From Ktedonosporobacter rubrisoli (GTDB taxonomy: Bacteria > Chloroflexota > Ktedonobacteria > Ktedonobacterales > Ktedonobacteraceae), in contig NZ_CP035758.1 in NCBI RefSeq assembly GCF_004208415.1, forward strand, positions 4,712,001 through 4,776,000: a DNA stretch of 64,000 bases. The letters run 5' to 3'. Each line of letters begins with the position of its first letter. Position 1 is the first letter of the stretch. Shown here piece after piece: positions 50,236-59,381 of the stretch. The notes beneath the pieces are model-generated. The model was not told the DNA's origin, made no database searches, and saw only the letters and a program-made list of their open reading frames with translations. The translations under genes were made by a program, and so were the position numbers.

Positions 50236-50298
50236 AATTATTAGTTGTTGCATAACGTATCCCCAGAAGTACCAAATGCTACTGAAGGAGGCTAACAT

Positions 50299-51588
50299 AT
50301 GGCGACCGAGAACTCTGTAGAACGCACATCTAATGAGAAAAGTGGCATCGTCAATTTAGACTGGTACAGATCGCTCTCAGGACGCAGCATGCATGCATTC
50401 TGGGCATCCTCACTGGGCTGGGCGCTAGACGCCTTCGATTACCTCGTCTTCTCCTTTACCCTCACGGCTATCGCCATCAGCTTTCACCTTAGCGCCGGGC
50501 AGAGCGGCCTCATCTCCACTGTAACTTTGCTTGTCTCAGCTATAGGCGGTGTGCTGGCCGGAACCTTGGCCGATAGAATCGGCCGCGTACGCACCCTCAT
50601 ACTTACCGTCACCGTTTACGCAGTCTTTACCTTCCTCTCTGGCCTCGCTCCTAACTACTTGTGGCTGCTCATCTTCCGTTCCATCCAGGGCCTGGGCTTT
50701 GGTGGAGAATGGGCTGCTGGAGCCATCCTGGTCGCCGAAATCGCCAACCCGGTTCAGCGTGGACGCGTGCTTGGCATGGTTCAGAGCTCCTGGGCAGTTG
50801 GCTGGGGAGTTGCCCTGATAGCCTATACCATCGTCTTTAGCTTCTTCCCCCCTGAGATTGGCTGGCGTATTCTTTTCTGCCTGGGCATTTTGCCAGCACT
50901 CCTGGTCCTCTACATCCGGCGGAAAGTTCGGGAGCCCGAAATTTTCATCGAGACGCGCCGGGCGACAAGAGAAGGCAGCAGTTCGCTCATCCAGATCTTT
51001 CGCCCCGACCTCATTCGCACTACGATCCTTGCCTCGCTTCTGGCCTTTGGCGCCCAGGGCGGCTATTATGCGATCTTCACCTGGCTGCCGACGTTTCTCA
51101 AGAGCGTACGCCATCTTACCGTATTGAACAGCGTACCATATATCGCAGTAGTCATTATTGGCTCATTTGCCGGTTACGTCTGTAGCGGCTACATCAATGA
51201 CTGGCTCGGGCGTAAGATAACTTTTGGGCTCTATGCTGTCTGCAGCGCCATTCTTATCGCCGCCTATGCGTTGCTTCCCGCCGAAGCGAACTCCCTCTGG
51301 CTCCTGCTTGTGCTAGGAGCGCCTCTTGGCTTTTTCGCTTCTGGCATTTTCAGTGGCTTTGGTTCCTATCTTGCAGAAATTTACCCTAACCGGGCCCGAG
51401 GCGCCGGTCAGGGCTTTACCTACAACTTTGGTCGCGCCGGTGGAGCTGTGTTCCCCTCGATTATCGGCTTTCTCTCCGCCACGATTGGTCTAGCCGGAGC
51501 CGTTGGCTTTGGGGCTCTCGCCTATGCGCTCTGCATCGTCGCCCTCTTCTTTCTCCCAGAAACAAAAGGCCAGCCACTAGAGTCATAG
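50299..51588 (+). CDS. MFS transporter (organic acid / sialate-like, AAHS-SHS group)
   Basis: The 429-residue protein has 12 helices and the MFS loop motif GTLADRIGRVRTL. WALDAFDYLVFSFTLTAI, the first helix, and GLGFGGEWAAGAILVAEI resemble symporters for aromatic acids, lactate or sialate. The substrate cannot be read. A strong AAGGAGG lies eight bases before the ATG at 50299. It stands alone between intergenic regions; the downstream ABM-domain gene starts 191 bases later. Confidence 0.85.
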   Translation: MATENSVERTSNEKSGIVNLDWYRSLSGRSMHAFWASSLGWALDAFDYLVFSFTLTAIAISFHLSAGQSGLISTVTLLVSAIGGVLAGTLADRIGRVRTLILTVTVYAVFTFLSGLAPNYLWLLIFRSIQGLGFGGEWAAGAILVAEIANPVQRGRVLGMVQSSWAVGWGVALIAYTIVFSFFPPEIGWRILFCLGILPALLVLYIRRKVREPEIFIETRRATREGSSSLIQIFRPDLIRTTILASLLAFGAQGGYYAIFTWLPTFLKSVRHLTVLNSVPYIAVVIIGSFAGYVCSGYINDWLGRKITFGLYAVCSAILIAAYALLPAEANSLWLLLVLGAPLGFFASGIFSGFGSYLAEIYPNRARGAGQGFTYNFGRAGGAVFPSIIGFLSATIGLAGAVGFGALAYALCIVALFFLPETKGQPLES

Positions 51589-51779
51589 GCCAATCTCATC
51601 GGGCACAAATAGCAGATCGGCAAGCGCGTCCCCCTTTGCTAAGAAATGGGGGACGCGTCATCGTCTTGCAGGTTATGGTAGGATAACAGATGGAAACGCT
51701 AGTAATGGAGGATCGCGCAAGCTCATCCAGACGCACTCTGCAGCGCAAACAGCAGCAAAAAACAATGGAGGTTCCCATA

Positions 51780-52067
51780 GTGATTACAGAGGTGGCAATA
51801 TTTACTGCATTACCAGGAAAAGATGACCAGCTAGGACATGCTATTTTACAAGGATTGGATATAGTACGTCAGCATTCAGAATGCATTACAGCGCATGCAA
51901 CACGCTGTATAGAGCAGCCCGGGCGCTACATGGTTAATATAGTATGGACTTCGCTAGAAGCCCACACAGTCGATTTTCGAGGTGGCCCTCTCTTCCCCCA
52001 GTGGCGCGGCTATATAGACGGATTGATTGAAGGATCGGCAGAAATATTCCACTATCAACCCTTCTAA
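51780..52067 (+). CDS. ABM-domain (antibiotic biosynthesis monooxygenase-like) protein
   Basis: The 95-residue protein forms a dimeric alpha+beta barrel: ITEVAIFTALPGKDDQLGHA, then CITAHATRCIEQPGRYMVNI and WTSLEAHTVDFRGGPLFPQW. Such domains act as cofactor-free monooxygenases, heme-degrading enzymes or ligand binders. The start is a GTG at 51780 because GGAGG is eight bases before it and the fold starts there; ATGs at 51765 and 51690 would add 5 and 30 residues respectively, the latter with a plausible AGGATAAC upstream, so the N-terminus is not certain. Its substrate is unknown. Confidence 0.72.
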   Translation: MITEVAIFTALPGKDDQLGHAILQGLDIVRQHSECITAHATRCIEQPGRYMVNIVWTSLEAHTVDFRGGPLFPQWRGYIDGLIEGSAEIFHYQPF

Positions 52068-52254
52068 AAAGAAAGATAAATTAGCACATAAAGTTTCTAT
52101 CTCACAGTACTCTGTCAAACGCCATTTGATGAGTGCACCACCTCCGGAAGCAGGGAGGGAAGAGAGCTAGGGCACAATTCGCGCGGTTGCGGCGCGCCCC
52201 TTGCATCCCCGCTTCGTCCTATGAAGGTGGCCAATCCAATTAGGAGTCATTAGA

Positions 52255-54333
52255 ATGTCTGATGCAGTCCCCGAGAACAACCAGAGCCAGAGCGGCACAC
52301 CAGAAACGCTGGTCCAAGCTGGCAAAAGTGAGGAAGAGCAACTCGCCGCGCGTGTCGCGACCCTGCGCCATCAGATTGAAGAGGCCAATTACCACTACTA
52401 TGTTCAGGATAACCCAACGCTCAGCGATGCTGAATACGATCAGTTGATGATTGAGCTCCAACACATAGAGCAAGAGCATCCGGAACTGCAGACCCCAGAT
52501 TCGCCTACCCAGCGTGTAGGCGCGCCCGTGCAGGACGTTACCCAGCACAGGCACCCGGTCCCTATGCTCAGCCTGGCCAATGCCCGCAGCGAAAAAGAGC
52601 TGCAGGACTGGCACAGAAGAGCACAGAATATTTTACCTAACGCTCAGTTTTCCTATGTTTGTGAGCTAAAAATTGATGGTCTTGCCATCGCTTTAACCTA
52701 TGAGCAAGGTCGCCTGACTATCGGCGCAACCCGTGGCGACGGCATGGTCGGCGAAAACTGGACACCAAATATACGCACGATTCGCCAGATTCCGCAGCGG
52801 TTGCGCGGCGAGCACATCCCGGCGAAAGTCGAGGTGCGGGGCGAAATCTATATGTCCATAGCAAGCTTTGAGAAGCTCAATGCAGAAATCAGCGACGGAA
52901 AGCTTTTTGCCAATCCTCGTAACGCTGCCGCCGGCTCGCTGCGCCAGAAAGATTCACGTATCACGGCCTCACGTCACCTCGATTTCTTTGGTTATCAGCT
53001 TGGCTACATCGAGGGCATGAATGTAAGCAGTCAGTGGGAAGCGCTACAATTGATCCGTGAATGGGGTTTTCCGGTCAATCCTAATATCAAGCAGGCCAAC
53101 TCACTGGATGAGGTTATTGAGTACTGCAACAAGTGGGAGCAAGAGCGCTTCAATCTGCCTTATGAGATTGACGGCGTGGTGATTAAGATCAACAATCTGG
53201 CCCAGCAGGAAGAATTGGGTACAGTGGCCCGCGATCCCCGCTGGGCTATCGCCTTTAAGTATCCGCCTACCCAGGTCGCCACAAAGCTGTTGGATATCCG
53301 TGTCAACATTGGACGTACAGGTTCGGTCAATCCCTGGGCCATGCTTGAACCTATGAATATTCGTGGCGTCACGGTCTCACGGGCCGCGCTTCACAATGAA
53401 GAAGATATCCAGCGTAAGGATCTGCGCATTGGAGACTGGGTTCTCGTGCAGAGAGCCGGCGAAGTTATCCCGCAGGTAGTCAAGCCTATCGAGGAGAGGC
53501 GCACAGGTCAGGAAGAGGTCTATCGCCTGCCCGAGAATTGCCCGCGCTGCGGCACACCTATCGTTCGTGTCACGGATCAGGCGATGGCTTACTGTCCTAA
53601 TCCACAATGTCCGGCGCGCAACTTTGAGAGTATTACCCACTTTGTCTCTAAAGGCGCCATGGATATGGACACCATCGGCGAGAAGACTTGCGAGCAGTTG
53701 ATTGAGGCTGGCTACATTCAGAACGTTGCCGACTTTTATACGCTTACCCGCGATCAACTCCTGGCTCTGGAGGGGATCAAGGCTAAAAGCGCTGATAATA
53801 TGCTCACAGCCATCGAAGCCAGCAAACAGCGCGCGCTCTCCAGGTTGCTCTTTGGCCTGAATATTCGCTATATGGGCGAGAAGACGGCCCAGATTATCGC
53901 CGGAGCGTTCGGCAACATGGATCGACTCCTGGCCGCCAGCGAGACTGAGATTGTCAAGATTCCGGGAATTGGCCCTAAGATTGGGCATAGCGTTTACTGC
54001 TGGCTACAGGAGCCAGCAAATCGAGCGCTTATCGAGCGGCTACGAGGAGTCGGGGTCAATATGACTGAGGAGCAGCATAGCATCAGCGGTCCGCTTTCGG
54101 GACAGAGCTTCTTGCTCACTGGGCGTCTCAGCCAGATGACCCGCACTGCGGCAGAAGATGCCATCAAGGGCCTGGGCGGAACTATTGCTTCGGGAGTAAG
54201 CAAGTCGCTCAATCATCTGATTGTCGGGGAAGATGCAGGCTCTAAGCTCACAAAAGCCCAAAAAGCTGGCGTCCCTATTCATGATGAAGAGTGGCTGATC
54301 GATCTATTAAAAGAGCACGTCACTGCAGAATAG
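52255..54333 (+). CDS. ligA: NAD-dependent DNA ligase
   Basis: The 692-residue replicative ligase has all LigA parts: N-terminal NAD domain Ia, the adenylation motif CELKIDGLAIAL with Lys139 and Asp141, the OB region, a Cys4 zinc finger (CPRCGTPIVRV, then YCPNPQCPAR), four helix-hairpin-helix segments (KIPGIGPKIG is one) and a C-terminal BRCT domain (GQSFLLTGRLSQMTRTAAED). The first 20 residues are extra. Start: ATG at 52255, preceded by TAGGAGTC. It stands alone and is followed by a 12-bp hairpin. Confidence 0.96.
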   Translation: MSDAVPENNQSQSGTPETLVQAGKSEEEQLAARVATLRHQIEEANYHYYVQDNPTLSDAEYDQLMIELQHIEQEHPELQTPDSPTQRVGAPVQDVTQHRHPVPMLSLANARSEKELQDWHRRAQNILPNAQFSYVCELKIDGLAIALTYEQGRLTIGATRGDGMVGENWTPNIRTIRQIPQRLRGEHIPAKVEVRGEIYMSIASFEKLNAEISDGKLFANPRNAAAGSLRQKDSRITASRHLDFFGYQLGYIEGMNVSSQWEALQLIREWGFPVNPNIKQANSLDEVIEYCNKWEQERFNLPYEIDGVVIKINNLAQQEELGTVARDPRWAIAFKYPPTQVATKLLDIRVNIGRTGSVNPWAMLEPMNIRGVTVSRAALHNEEDIQRKDLRIGDWVLVQRAGEVIPQVVKPIEERRTGQEEVYRLPENCPRCGTPIVRVTDQAMAYCPNPQCPARNFESITHFVSKGAMDMDTIGEKTCEQLIEAGYIQNVADFYTLTRDQLLALEGIKAKSADNMLTAIEASKQRALSRLLFGLNIRYMGEKTAQIIAGAFGNMDRLLAASETEIVKIPGIGPKIGHSVYCWLQEPANRALIERLRGVGVNMTEEQHSISGPLSGQSFLLTGRLSQMTRTAAEDAIKGLGGTIASGVSKSLNHLIVGEDAGSKLTKAQKAGVPIHDEEWLIDLLKEHVTAE

Positions 54334-54384
54334 TTCCTCGACAAGTAGGTGCCAGCAATCGTCAGTCACGAGACAGCCCTTAGA

Positions 54385-54418
54385 GAGAGCTTCGAGAATT
54401 GCCAACCTCGGAGCTCTC
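54385..54418 (+). terminator. Hairpin terminator of ligA
   Basis: GAGAGCT-T-CGAG (54385-54396) pairs with CTCG-G-AGCTCTC (54407-54418), one G.T, loop of 10 bases; weak T run after it (ATAGTTTTG). Confidence 0.7.
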
Positions 54419-54487
54419 ATGCTATAGTTTTGCTTAGGAGACACATGCAGGCTAGCAGGCTGAGCCGAGAGGAAAGAAAGGGTGTGT

Positions 54488-57256
54488 ATGTTTGAACAGG
54501 ATTTGCTGGTAACCAGGTTCACTATCCCGCCGCTTCGCTCAACCCTGCTTGCGCGCACCCATCTGCTCTCGATCCTCGATCAGAGCCGTTCGGTTCCCTT
54601 AACTCTCCTCTTAGCCTCTGCTGGCTTTGGCAAAACTACCCTTCTCGCTGACTGGGCCAGCCGGAGCGCGGGCCAGGTCGCCTGGCTCTCATTGGATGAA
54701 CAGGACAACGATCCAACGCGTTTCTGGACCTATTTAATAGCTGCACTCAGAAAAACTGGCGCAACAGTAGGGAAGGCAACGCTCACGCTGCTTCACTCAT
54801 CGCAGCCACCCCAGCTGAGCAGCGCACTAACGCTGCTTATCAATGAGCTGGTCGAGCTTACGCAGGACACGGCCTTGATCCTTGATGACTTTCATTTATT
54901 GAAAGAACCTGCGCTCCACGCCTCGCTAAAGTTCTTCCTTCAGCATCTTCCTGGCTGCCTGCACTTGATTCTGGCCAGCCGGGTCGACCCTCCGCTTCCC
55001 CTGGCTCGTCTGCGGGCGCGAGGGCAAGTGTTAGAAATCCGCGAGGCAGACCTGCGCCTGCGCGAGGAAGAGGCCGCTAGATTTCTCACGCAAGTTATGG
55101 GCCTCTCTTCTCTCTCGGCCGAGGATATTCAACTCCTGGAGCAGCGCACGGAGGGCTGGCTTGCAGGTCTCCAGCTGGCCGCGCTCTCGCTCCAGCGGCA
55201 TCAGAATGTGGCAGCCTTCCTTAAGGCTTTTGCAGGAAGCCAGCGTTTTCTCCTTGATTATGTGCAAGAAGAGATACTTGATGCCTTGCCAGAGGCCCAA
55301 CAGCATTTTCTCCTCAAGACGTCAGTGCTCGATAGAATGAATGCCGACTTATGTTACGAGTTGACCGGGGAGCCTGCAAGCCAGCAAATGCTAGAAGCCC
55401 TGGAACGCGCTCATCTTTTTCTTTTTCCCCTCGATGAGGAGCGATGCTGGTACCGCTTCCACGCCCTTTTCCGCGAAGCGCTCCAGGCCCGCTTACAGGC
55501 TACGCAGCCAGAGTTGCGCCCTCGTCTACATCGCCAGGCAGCTTTGTGGTATCAGCGCCAGGGATGGTCCCATGAAGCGCTTCCTCATGCACGAGCCTCC
55601 CAGGATTTCTCTTTCCTGGCCCAGCTGCTAGAGAGCTATGCAGAGCGCTTATTTCTTCAAGGAGAGCAACAGACACTATTGAGCTGGGCCAAGCAGCTTC
55701 CGCGTGAGGTCCTGAACGCGCATCCTCGCCTTGTGACTGACTATATTCTGGCCTTCGATCTACTGTTTCCCTTCCCCAATCAACAGCAAGAGGAACGTGG
55801 ATATCTGCTTCAGCTCCAGGCAGAAGTGGAAAAGCTAGTGCAGCAGGAAGGTTCTTCTCTTTCGCCAGCCGAACGGAATCTATTACAGCATCGCCTCATG
55901 TTGCTCAAGTTATGGGATACAGGCACAAGAGCCCTCTCCGCTGGCGATGTGGAGCAATTGAGCAGCTTTGCAGCGTCAATACAGCATTTATCTCTAGAAG
56001 ATGGAATGGTATGGAAGCTACATTCCTGGGGCAGTCTGGGCATGGCCTCACGGCTCTCCGGGAACTTTCCCCCTATGGTGGCAATCTTTGAGGAGAGCCG
56101 AAAAACTATCGATAAGGAGCAGTATCCTTCGCAGGAGGTTCACATCCTCTGGATACTGGCTGTTGCCATGATCGCGCTGGGACACCTGCGGCAGGCGCGC
56201 AACTACAGCGAGACCTTGCGCCAATTGAGCAAGCGGCTAGGAATTCCGGTTCCTCTAGCAGCCTATCCCGATCTCTTACAGGCTCAACTTGCCTACGAAT
56301 GGAATCAGTTAGAGACAGCGAAAAGCGCGGCCCAGGCTGCTATTGAGAAGACAGCACCATTGCACTACATAGATATTCTCATGGGCGCTTATGAAGTGAT
56401 GGTGCGCGTCAGTATCGCGCAGCATAATCTAGCCAGGGCGGAACAAAGTGTCCAAGAGATGGAAGAGATAAGTAAAAATGCCAGGATTGAGCTCTTTCGC
56501 CCCTTGATAGAAAGCCTCCGTGCTCAACTATGGCTAGCTCAAGGCCGGCTGAACCGAGCGCTAGACTGGGCTGAGCATACTCCATACCGCGAGCAAACCC
56601 CCTTATATAGCCGCGAAATTGCTTATCTGGCTATAGCGCGCACCTATATAGCAGGAGGGCAATTCTCGCAAGCCTTGCAGTTGCTCGCCACGCTGCGCAG
56701 TTCCGCCGAGCAGTTTGCGCGCGTGGGCAGCATCATTTCCATCCTGGCTCTGCAGATAGCAGCATTACAGGCAGCGGGAGATAGGCAAGAGGTGCCCGGG
56801 CTTCTCCTTCACCTGCTCACCTTAACGGAGCCCGAGGGATATGTCCGCGTCTTTCTTGATCTTGGGGAACCAATGTATCAGGCGCTACGCGGATTTCTGG
56901 CCATTGAGCCCGGATCTGATGTTGCTGCCAGCCTTGTTTCCTATGCTCAAATGTTACTCGACGCTTTCGCTCGTGAACAGAAGCAGGCTGCCGATCAGTT
57001 AGTCTCCGCTACTGCATCCATACCACCCGCAAAGACGTCATTAGCAACCATCTCCTCTCTACCCGAGCCACTAACAGCACGCGAAAAGGAAGTTCTACGC
57101 TTGATCGCCCAGGGTGCTACCAATCAGGAGATCGCCAACCGCCTGGTTATCTCCCTCGCGACAGTCAAGAAACATATAGGCAGCTTGCTTCTGAAGTTGG
57201 CGGCGGAGAATAGAACTCATGCAGTAGCGCGAGCCCGGGAGCTAGCCTTGCTCTAA
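54488..57256 (+). CDS. MalT-like LuxR-family (LAL) transcriptional regulator
   Basis: The 922-residue protein has an N-terminal STAND-type ATPase (Walker A ASAGFGKTTLLA at about 42-53, Walker B LILDDFHLL), a long TPR-like helical region (about 330-820), and a C-terminal LuxR helix-turn-helix (LTAREKEVLRLIAQGATNQE, then IANRLVISLATVKKHIGSLL). Ligand binding is thought to drive ATP-dependent oligomerisation and DNA binding. Genes downstream (PPOX, FAD monooxygenase) are candidate targets because of position. Start: ATG at 54488 with AAAGGG just before it; the GTG at 54482 would add two residues. Confidence 0.9.
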   Translation: MFEQDLLVTRFTIPPLRSTLLARTHLLSILDQSRSVPLTLLLASAGFGKTTLLADWASRSAGQVAWLSLDEQDNDPTRFWTYLIAALRKTGATVGKATLTLLHSSQPPQLSSALTLLINELVELTQDTALILDDFHLLKEPALHASLKFFLQHLPGCLHLILASRVDPPLPLARLRARGQVLEIREADLRLREEEAARFLTQVMGLSSLSAEDIQLLEQRTEGWLAGLQLAALSLQRHQNVAAFLKAFAGSQRFLLDYVQEEILDALPEAQQHFLLKTSVLDRMNADLCYELTGEPASQQMLEALERAHLFLFPLDEERCWYRFHALFREALQARLQATQPELRPRLHRQAALWYQRQGWSHEALPHARASQDFSFLAQLLESYAERLFLQGEQQTLLSWAKQLPREVLNAHPRLVTDYILAFDLLFPFPNQQQEERGYLLQLQAEVEKLVQQEGSSLSPAERNLLQHRLMLLKLWDTGTRALSAGDVEQLSSFAASIQHLSLEDGMVWKLHSWGSLGMASRLSGNFPPMVAIFEESRKTIDKEQYPSQEVHILWILAVAMIALGHLRQARNYSETLRQLSKRLGIPVPLAAYPDLLQAQLAYEWNQLETAKSAAQAAIEKTAPLHYIDILMGAYEVMVRVSIAQHNLARAEQSVQEMEEISKNARIELFRPLIESLRAQLWLAQGRLNRALDWAEHTPYREQTPLYSREIAYLAIARTYIAGGQFSQALQLLATLRSSAEQFARVGSIISILALQIAALQAAGDRQEVPGLLLHLLTLTEPEGYVRVFLDLGEPMYQALRGFLAIEPGSDVAASLVSYAQMLLDAFAREQKQAADQLVSATASIPPAKTSLATISSLPEPLTAREKEVLRLIAQGATNQEIANRLVISLATVKKHIGSLLLKLAAENRTHAVARARELALL

Positions 57257-57484
57257 TTGTTCTCAGGCTGCTGGCTTCTCTTTCCTCCTTCTGATCTGCC
57301 TTATTAACGTGCCCAGGTGTCCTTTTGGCTCTCTTTACCCTCTTCTCTTCCTCCTAGAAATACTACTTCATAAGTAGACCTTCGGTTACTGCGTTCTTCG
57401 CGCTGACAGAATATCCTTGTCATAGAGAAAAAGTTGATCTCTGCTATTAGCAGGCAAGAAAAACATTTGAGAGGAAAAACAACT

Positions 57485-57892
57485 ATGAGCCAGCATACGG
57501 TCCCCACCAGCATACAGGAATTGTGTATGCGCTCAGGATGCTCCCATACTGTTTTGCTGACCAGCTTTCGCCGCGATGGTCGAGGGATAGGTACTCCAGT
57601 TGGCATGATGTCTATTGATAATAAACTATACTTTATGACTTCTACATCCACCTGGAAGGCCAAACGTATCGCTCACACGCCCCATGTTCAACTGGCGCTC
57701 TGCACCTATCAAGGCAAGGTGCTTGGCCCAGCCGTTGACGGTACGGCTCTCCGTCTTATGGGCGCTAAAGCGAAACAGGCGCGAAAGTGGATCTGCGTTG
57801 GTCTCTTTGGCTTCCTGATGAATCTATTCTACATATTGCGCTACCCTGGCGACAAAACGGCAATATATGAAGTCTCGCTTCAGTCTTACTGA
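57485..57892 (+). CDS. PPOX-family flavin-dependent protein
   Basis: The 135-residue protein has the split-barrel of pyridoxamine phosphate oxidase-like and F420-binding PPOX proteins: TVLLTSFRRDGRGIGTPVGM, KLYFMTSTSTWKAKRIAH and QLALCTYQGKVLG. The C-terminal segment is hydrophobic (WICVGLFGFLMNLFYILRY) but is part of the fold or a short membrane contact. Flavin or F420 reduction of a small substrate is expected. Start: ATG at 57485, eight bases after AGAGGAAA; an in-frame upstream start at 57434 is less suitable. It lies between the MalT-like regulator and the FAD monooxygenase. Confidence 0.78.
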   Translation: MSQHTVPTSIQELCMRSGCSHTVLLTSFRRDGRGIGTPVGMMSIDNKLYFMTSTSTWKAKRIAHTPHVQLALCTYQGKVLGPAVDGTALRLMGAKAKQARKWICVGLFGFLMNLFYILRYPGDKTAIYEVSLQSY

Positions 57893-58001
57893 GCGCAATA
57901 AATGAGGCAAAAGTAACCGTTGCAAAAAAGACAACAAGCATAGACAAGAGCATTTAGCATATTGATTGACGATAAAGTATCAAATGATAAGGACCCATTT
58001 T

Positions 58002-59225
58002 ATGAACCAGGCAAACAGAAAAGCCCTGATTATCGGCAGCGGGATCGCTGGACCAGCCCTGGCCCTATTCTTACGAAGAGCGGGTATCGAAGCCGAAATC
58101 TATGAAGCCAGAACTTCGTCTATAGATTATGGTGGCCTCTTCTTGAACACTGCCTGTAATGGGCTCGGTGTACTGAGAATACTAGGGCTCGATGAGCAAG
58201 TCTTAAGCCAGGGATCACCCATTCCGCATATGACAATTTGGAGTGGGGATGGCAAGCGTCTTGGCGATGTTCTTAATGGAGCCAGGGAGGGCGTAGGAGT
58301 GCCTAGCATCAACATCCTGCGTTCTCGCCTTCATCAGACCTTGTGCGAAGAAACCGAGCGCAAGGGAATCAGGATTAACTTTGGCAAAAAGCTGGTCAGT
58401 CTAGAGTCCAACCCGCAAGGCGTGCACGCCACTTTTGCTGATGGGACAACTGCTGACGGATCTTTCCTGGTAGGCTGCGATGGTGTGCATTCCCGTGTCC
58501 GCGCCCTCATCAATCCTGCGGCTCCCGCACCCAACTATACAGGCCTGATCAGCACAGGAGGCTTCACCCAGCGCTCCAGCTTTTCCCCTACCCCAAACAC
58601 AATGCACTTTGTGTTTGGTAAACGGGCCTTCTTTGGTTATCATGTCAGCGTTTCACAAGAGCTTTATTGGTTTGTCAATTTCTCACAAAGCTCGGCTCCC
58701 GCGCGTGGAGAGCTAGATATGATCGTGAATGAAGAGTGGCAAGAACGCATGCTTGCTCTCTTCCGGGAGGATATGCCGCTCATCTCGAAGATGATTCGAG
58801 AGACTGAAAGCACGATCATTGGCTATCCCATCTATGACATTACAACACAGCCCACCTGGTATCAGGGGCCGGTAGTTCTGGCTGGCGATGCCCTCCACGC
58901 AATCTCACCCAACGCGGGACAAGGAGCCTCGCTGGCCCTTGAAGATGCGCTTACCCTGGCAAAGTGCCTGCGCGATCAGGAGGATTACGCGCGAGCATTT
59001 GCGACTTATGAACATCTGCGACGAGCCCGTGTAGAGCGGATGGTGCGCTATGGGCGAAGTATGAACCAGTCGAAGGCCATGAGTAATCCTATCCAAGTCT
59101 GGTTTCGGGATCTACTTATGCCCTTCTTTCTCAAGAATTTCGCCAGGCCAGCCTCCCTCGACTGGATCTACTCTTATCAGCCCGACTGGAACAAGCCAGC
59201 AATGCAGGCTGTGGCAAGAAGTTAA
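58002..59225 (+). CDS. FAD-dependent aromatic monooxygenase (PHBH/TetX-like)
   Basis: The 407-residue group A flavin monooxygenase has the three motifs: GSGIAGPALALFLRRAG at 12-28 (FAD), VGCDGVHSRVR (the DG motif for FAD/NADPH) and VLAGDALHAISPNAGQGASL (the GD motif). Such enzymes hydroxylate phenols or modify antibiotics such as tetracyclines; here the substrate is not known. The start is the ATG at 58002, with AAGGACC upstream; an earlier TTG at 57966 would add 12 residues. With the PPOX gene upstream it could form a small redox operon. Confidence 0.88.
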   Translation: MNQANRKALIIGSGIAGPALALFLRRAGIEAEIYEARTSSIDYGGLFLNTACNGLGVLRILGLDEQVLSQGSPIPHMTIWSGDGKRLGDVLNGAREGVGVPSINILRSRLHQTLCEETERKGIRINFGKKLVSLESNPQGVHATFADGTTADGSFLVGCDGVHSRVRALINPAAPAPNYTGLISTGGFTQRSSFSPTPNTMHFVFGKRAFFGYHVSVSQELYWFVNFSQSSAPARGELDMIVNEEWQERMLALFREDMPLISKMIRETESTIIGYPIYDITTQPTWYQGPVVLAGDALHAISPNAGQGASLALEDALTLAKCLRDQEDYARAFATYEHLRRARVERMVRYGRSMNQSKAMSNPIQVWFRDLLMPFFLKNFARPASLDWIYSYQPDWNKPAMQAVARS

Positions 59226-59338
59226 CGCAGCCGGCTTAGCACTTCTCTTAGCCTTGCTCAATAGCAGATGCATACATGAACCAGGCTTTGGATAGCTGCG
59301 GCTCCTCTTTAACAATGAGGATCAGATAGTAGCAAAAC

Positions 59339-59369
59339 ATTGAGGGCAATTTTATGAACTGCCCTCAAT
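59339..59369. terminator. Bidirectional hairpin terminator
   Basis: ATTGAGGGCA (59339-59348) pairs perfectly with TGCCCTCAAT (59360-59369), between convergent genes ending at 59225 and 59382. Confidence 0.8.
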
Positions 59370-59381
59370 ACCGCGTATGCT

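Larger units (their letters stand above)
49849..50298. other. 450-base intergenic region, AT-rich
   Basis: Apart from the hairpin at 49877-49904 and the promoter at 50207-50235 it holds nothing recognised. The stretch from about 50040 to 50250 is strikingly AT-rich compared with its surroundings. Confidence 0.45.
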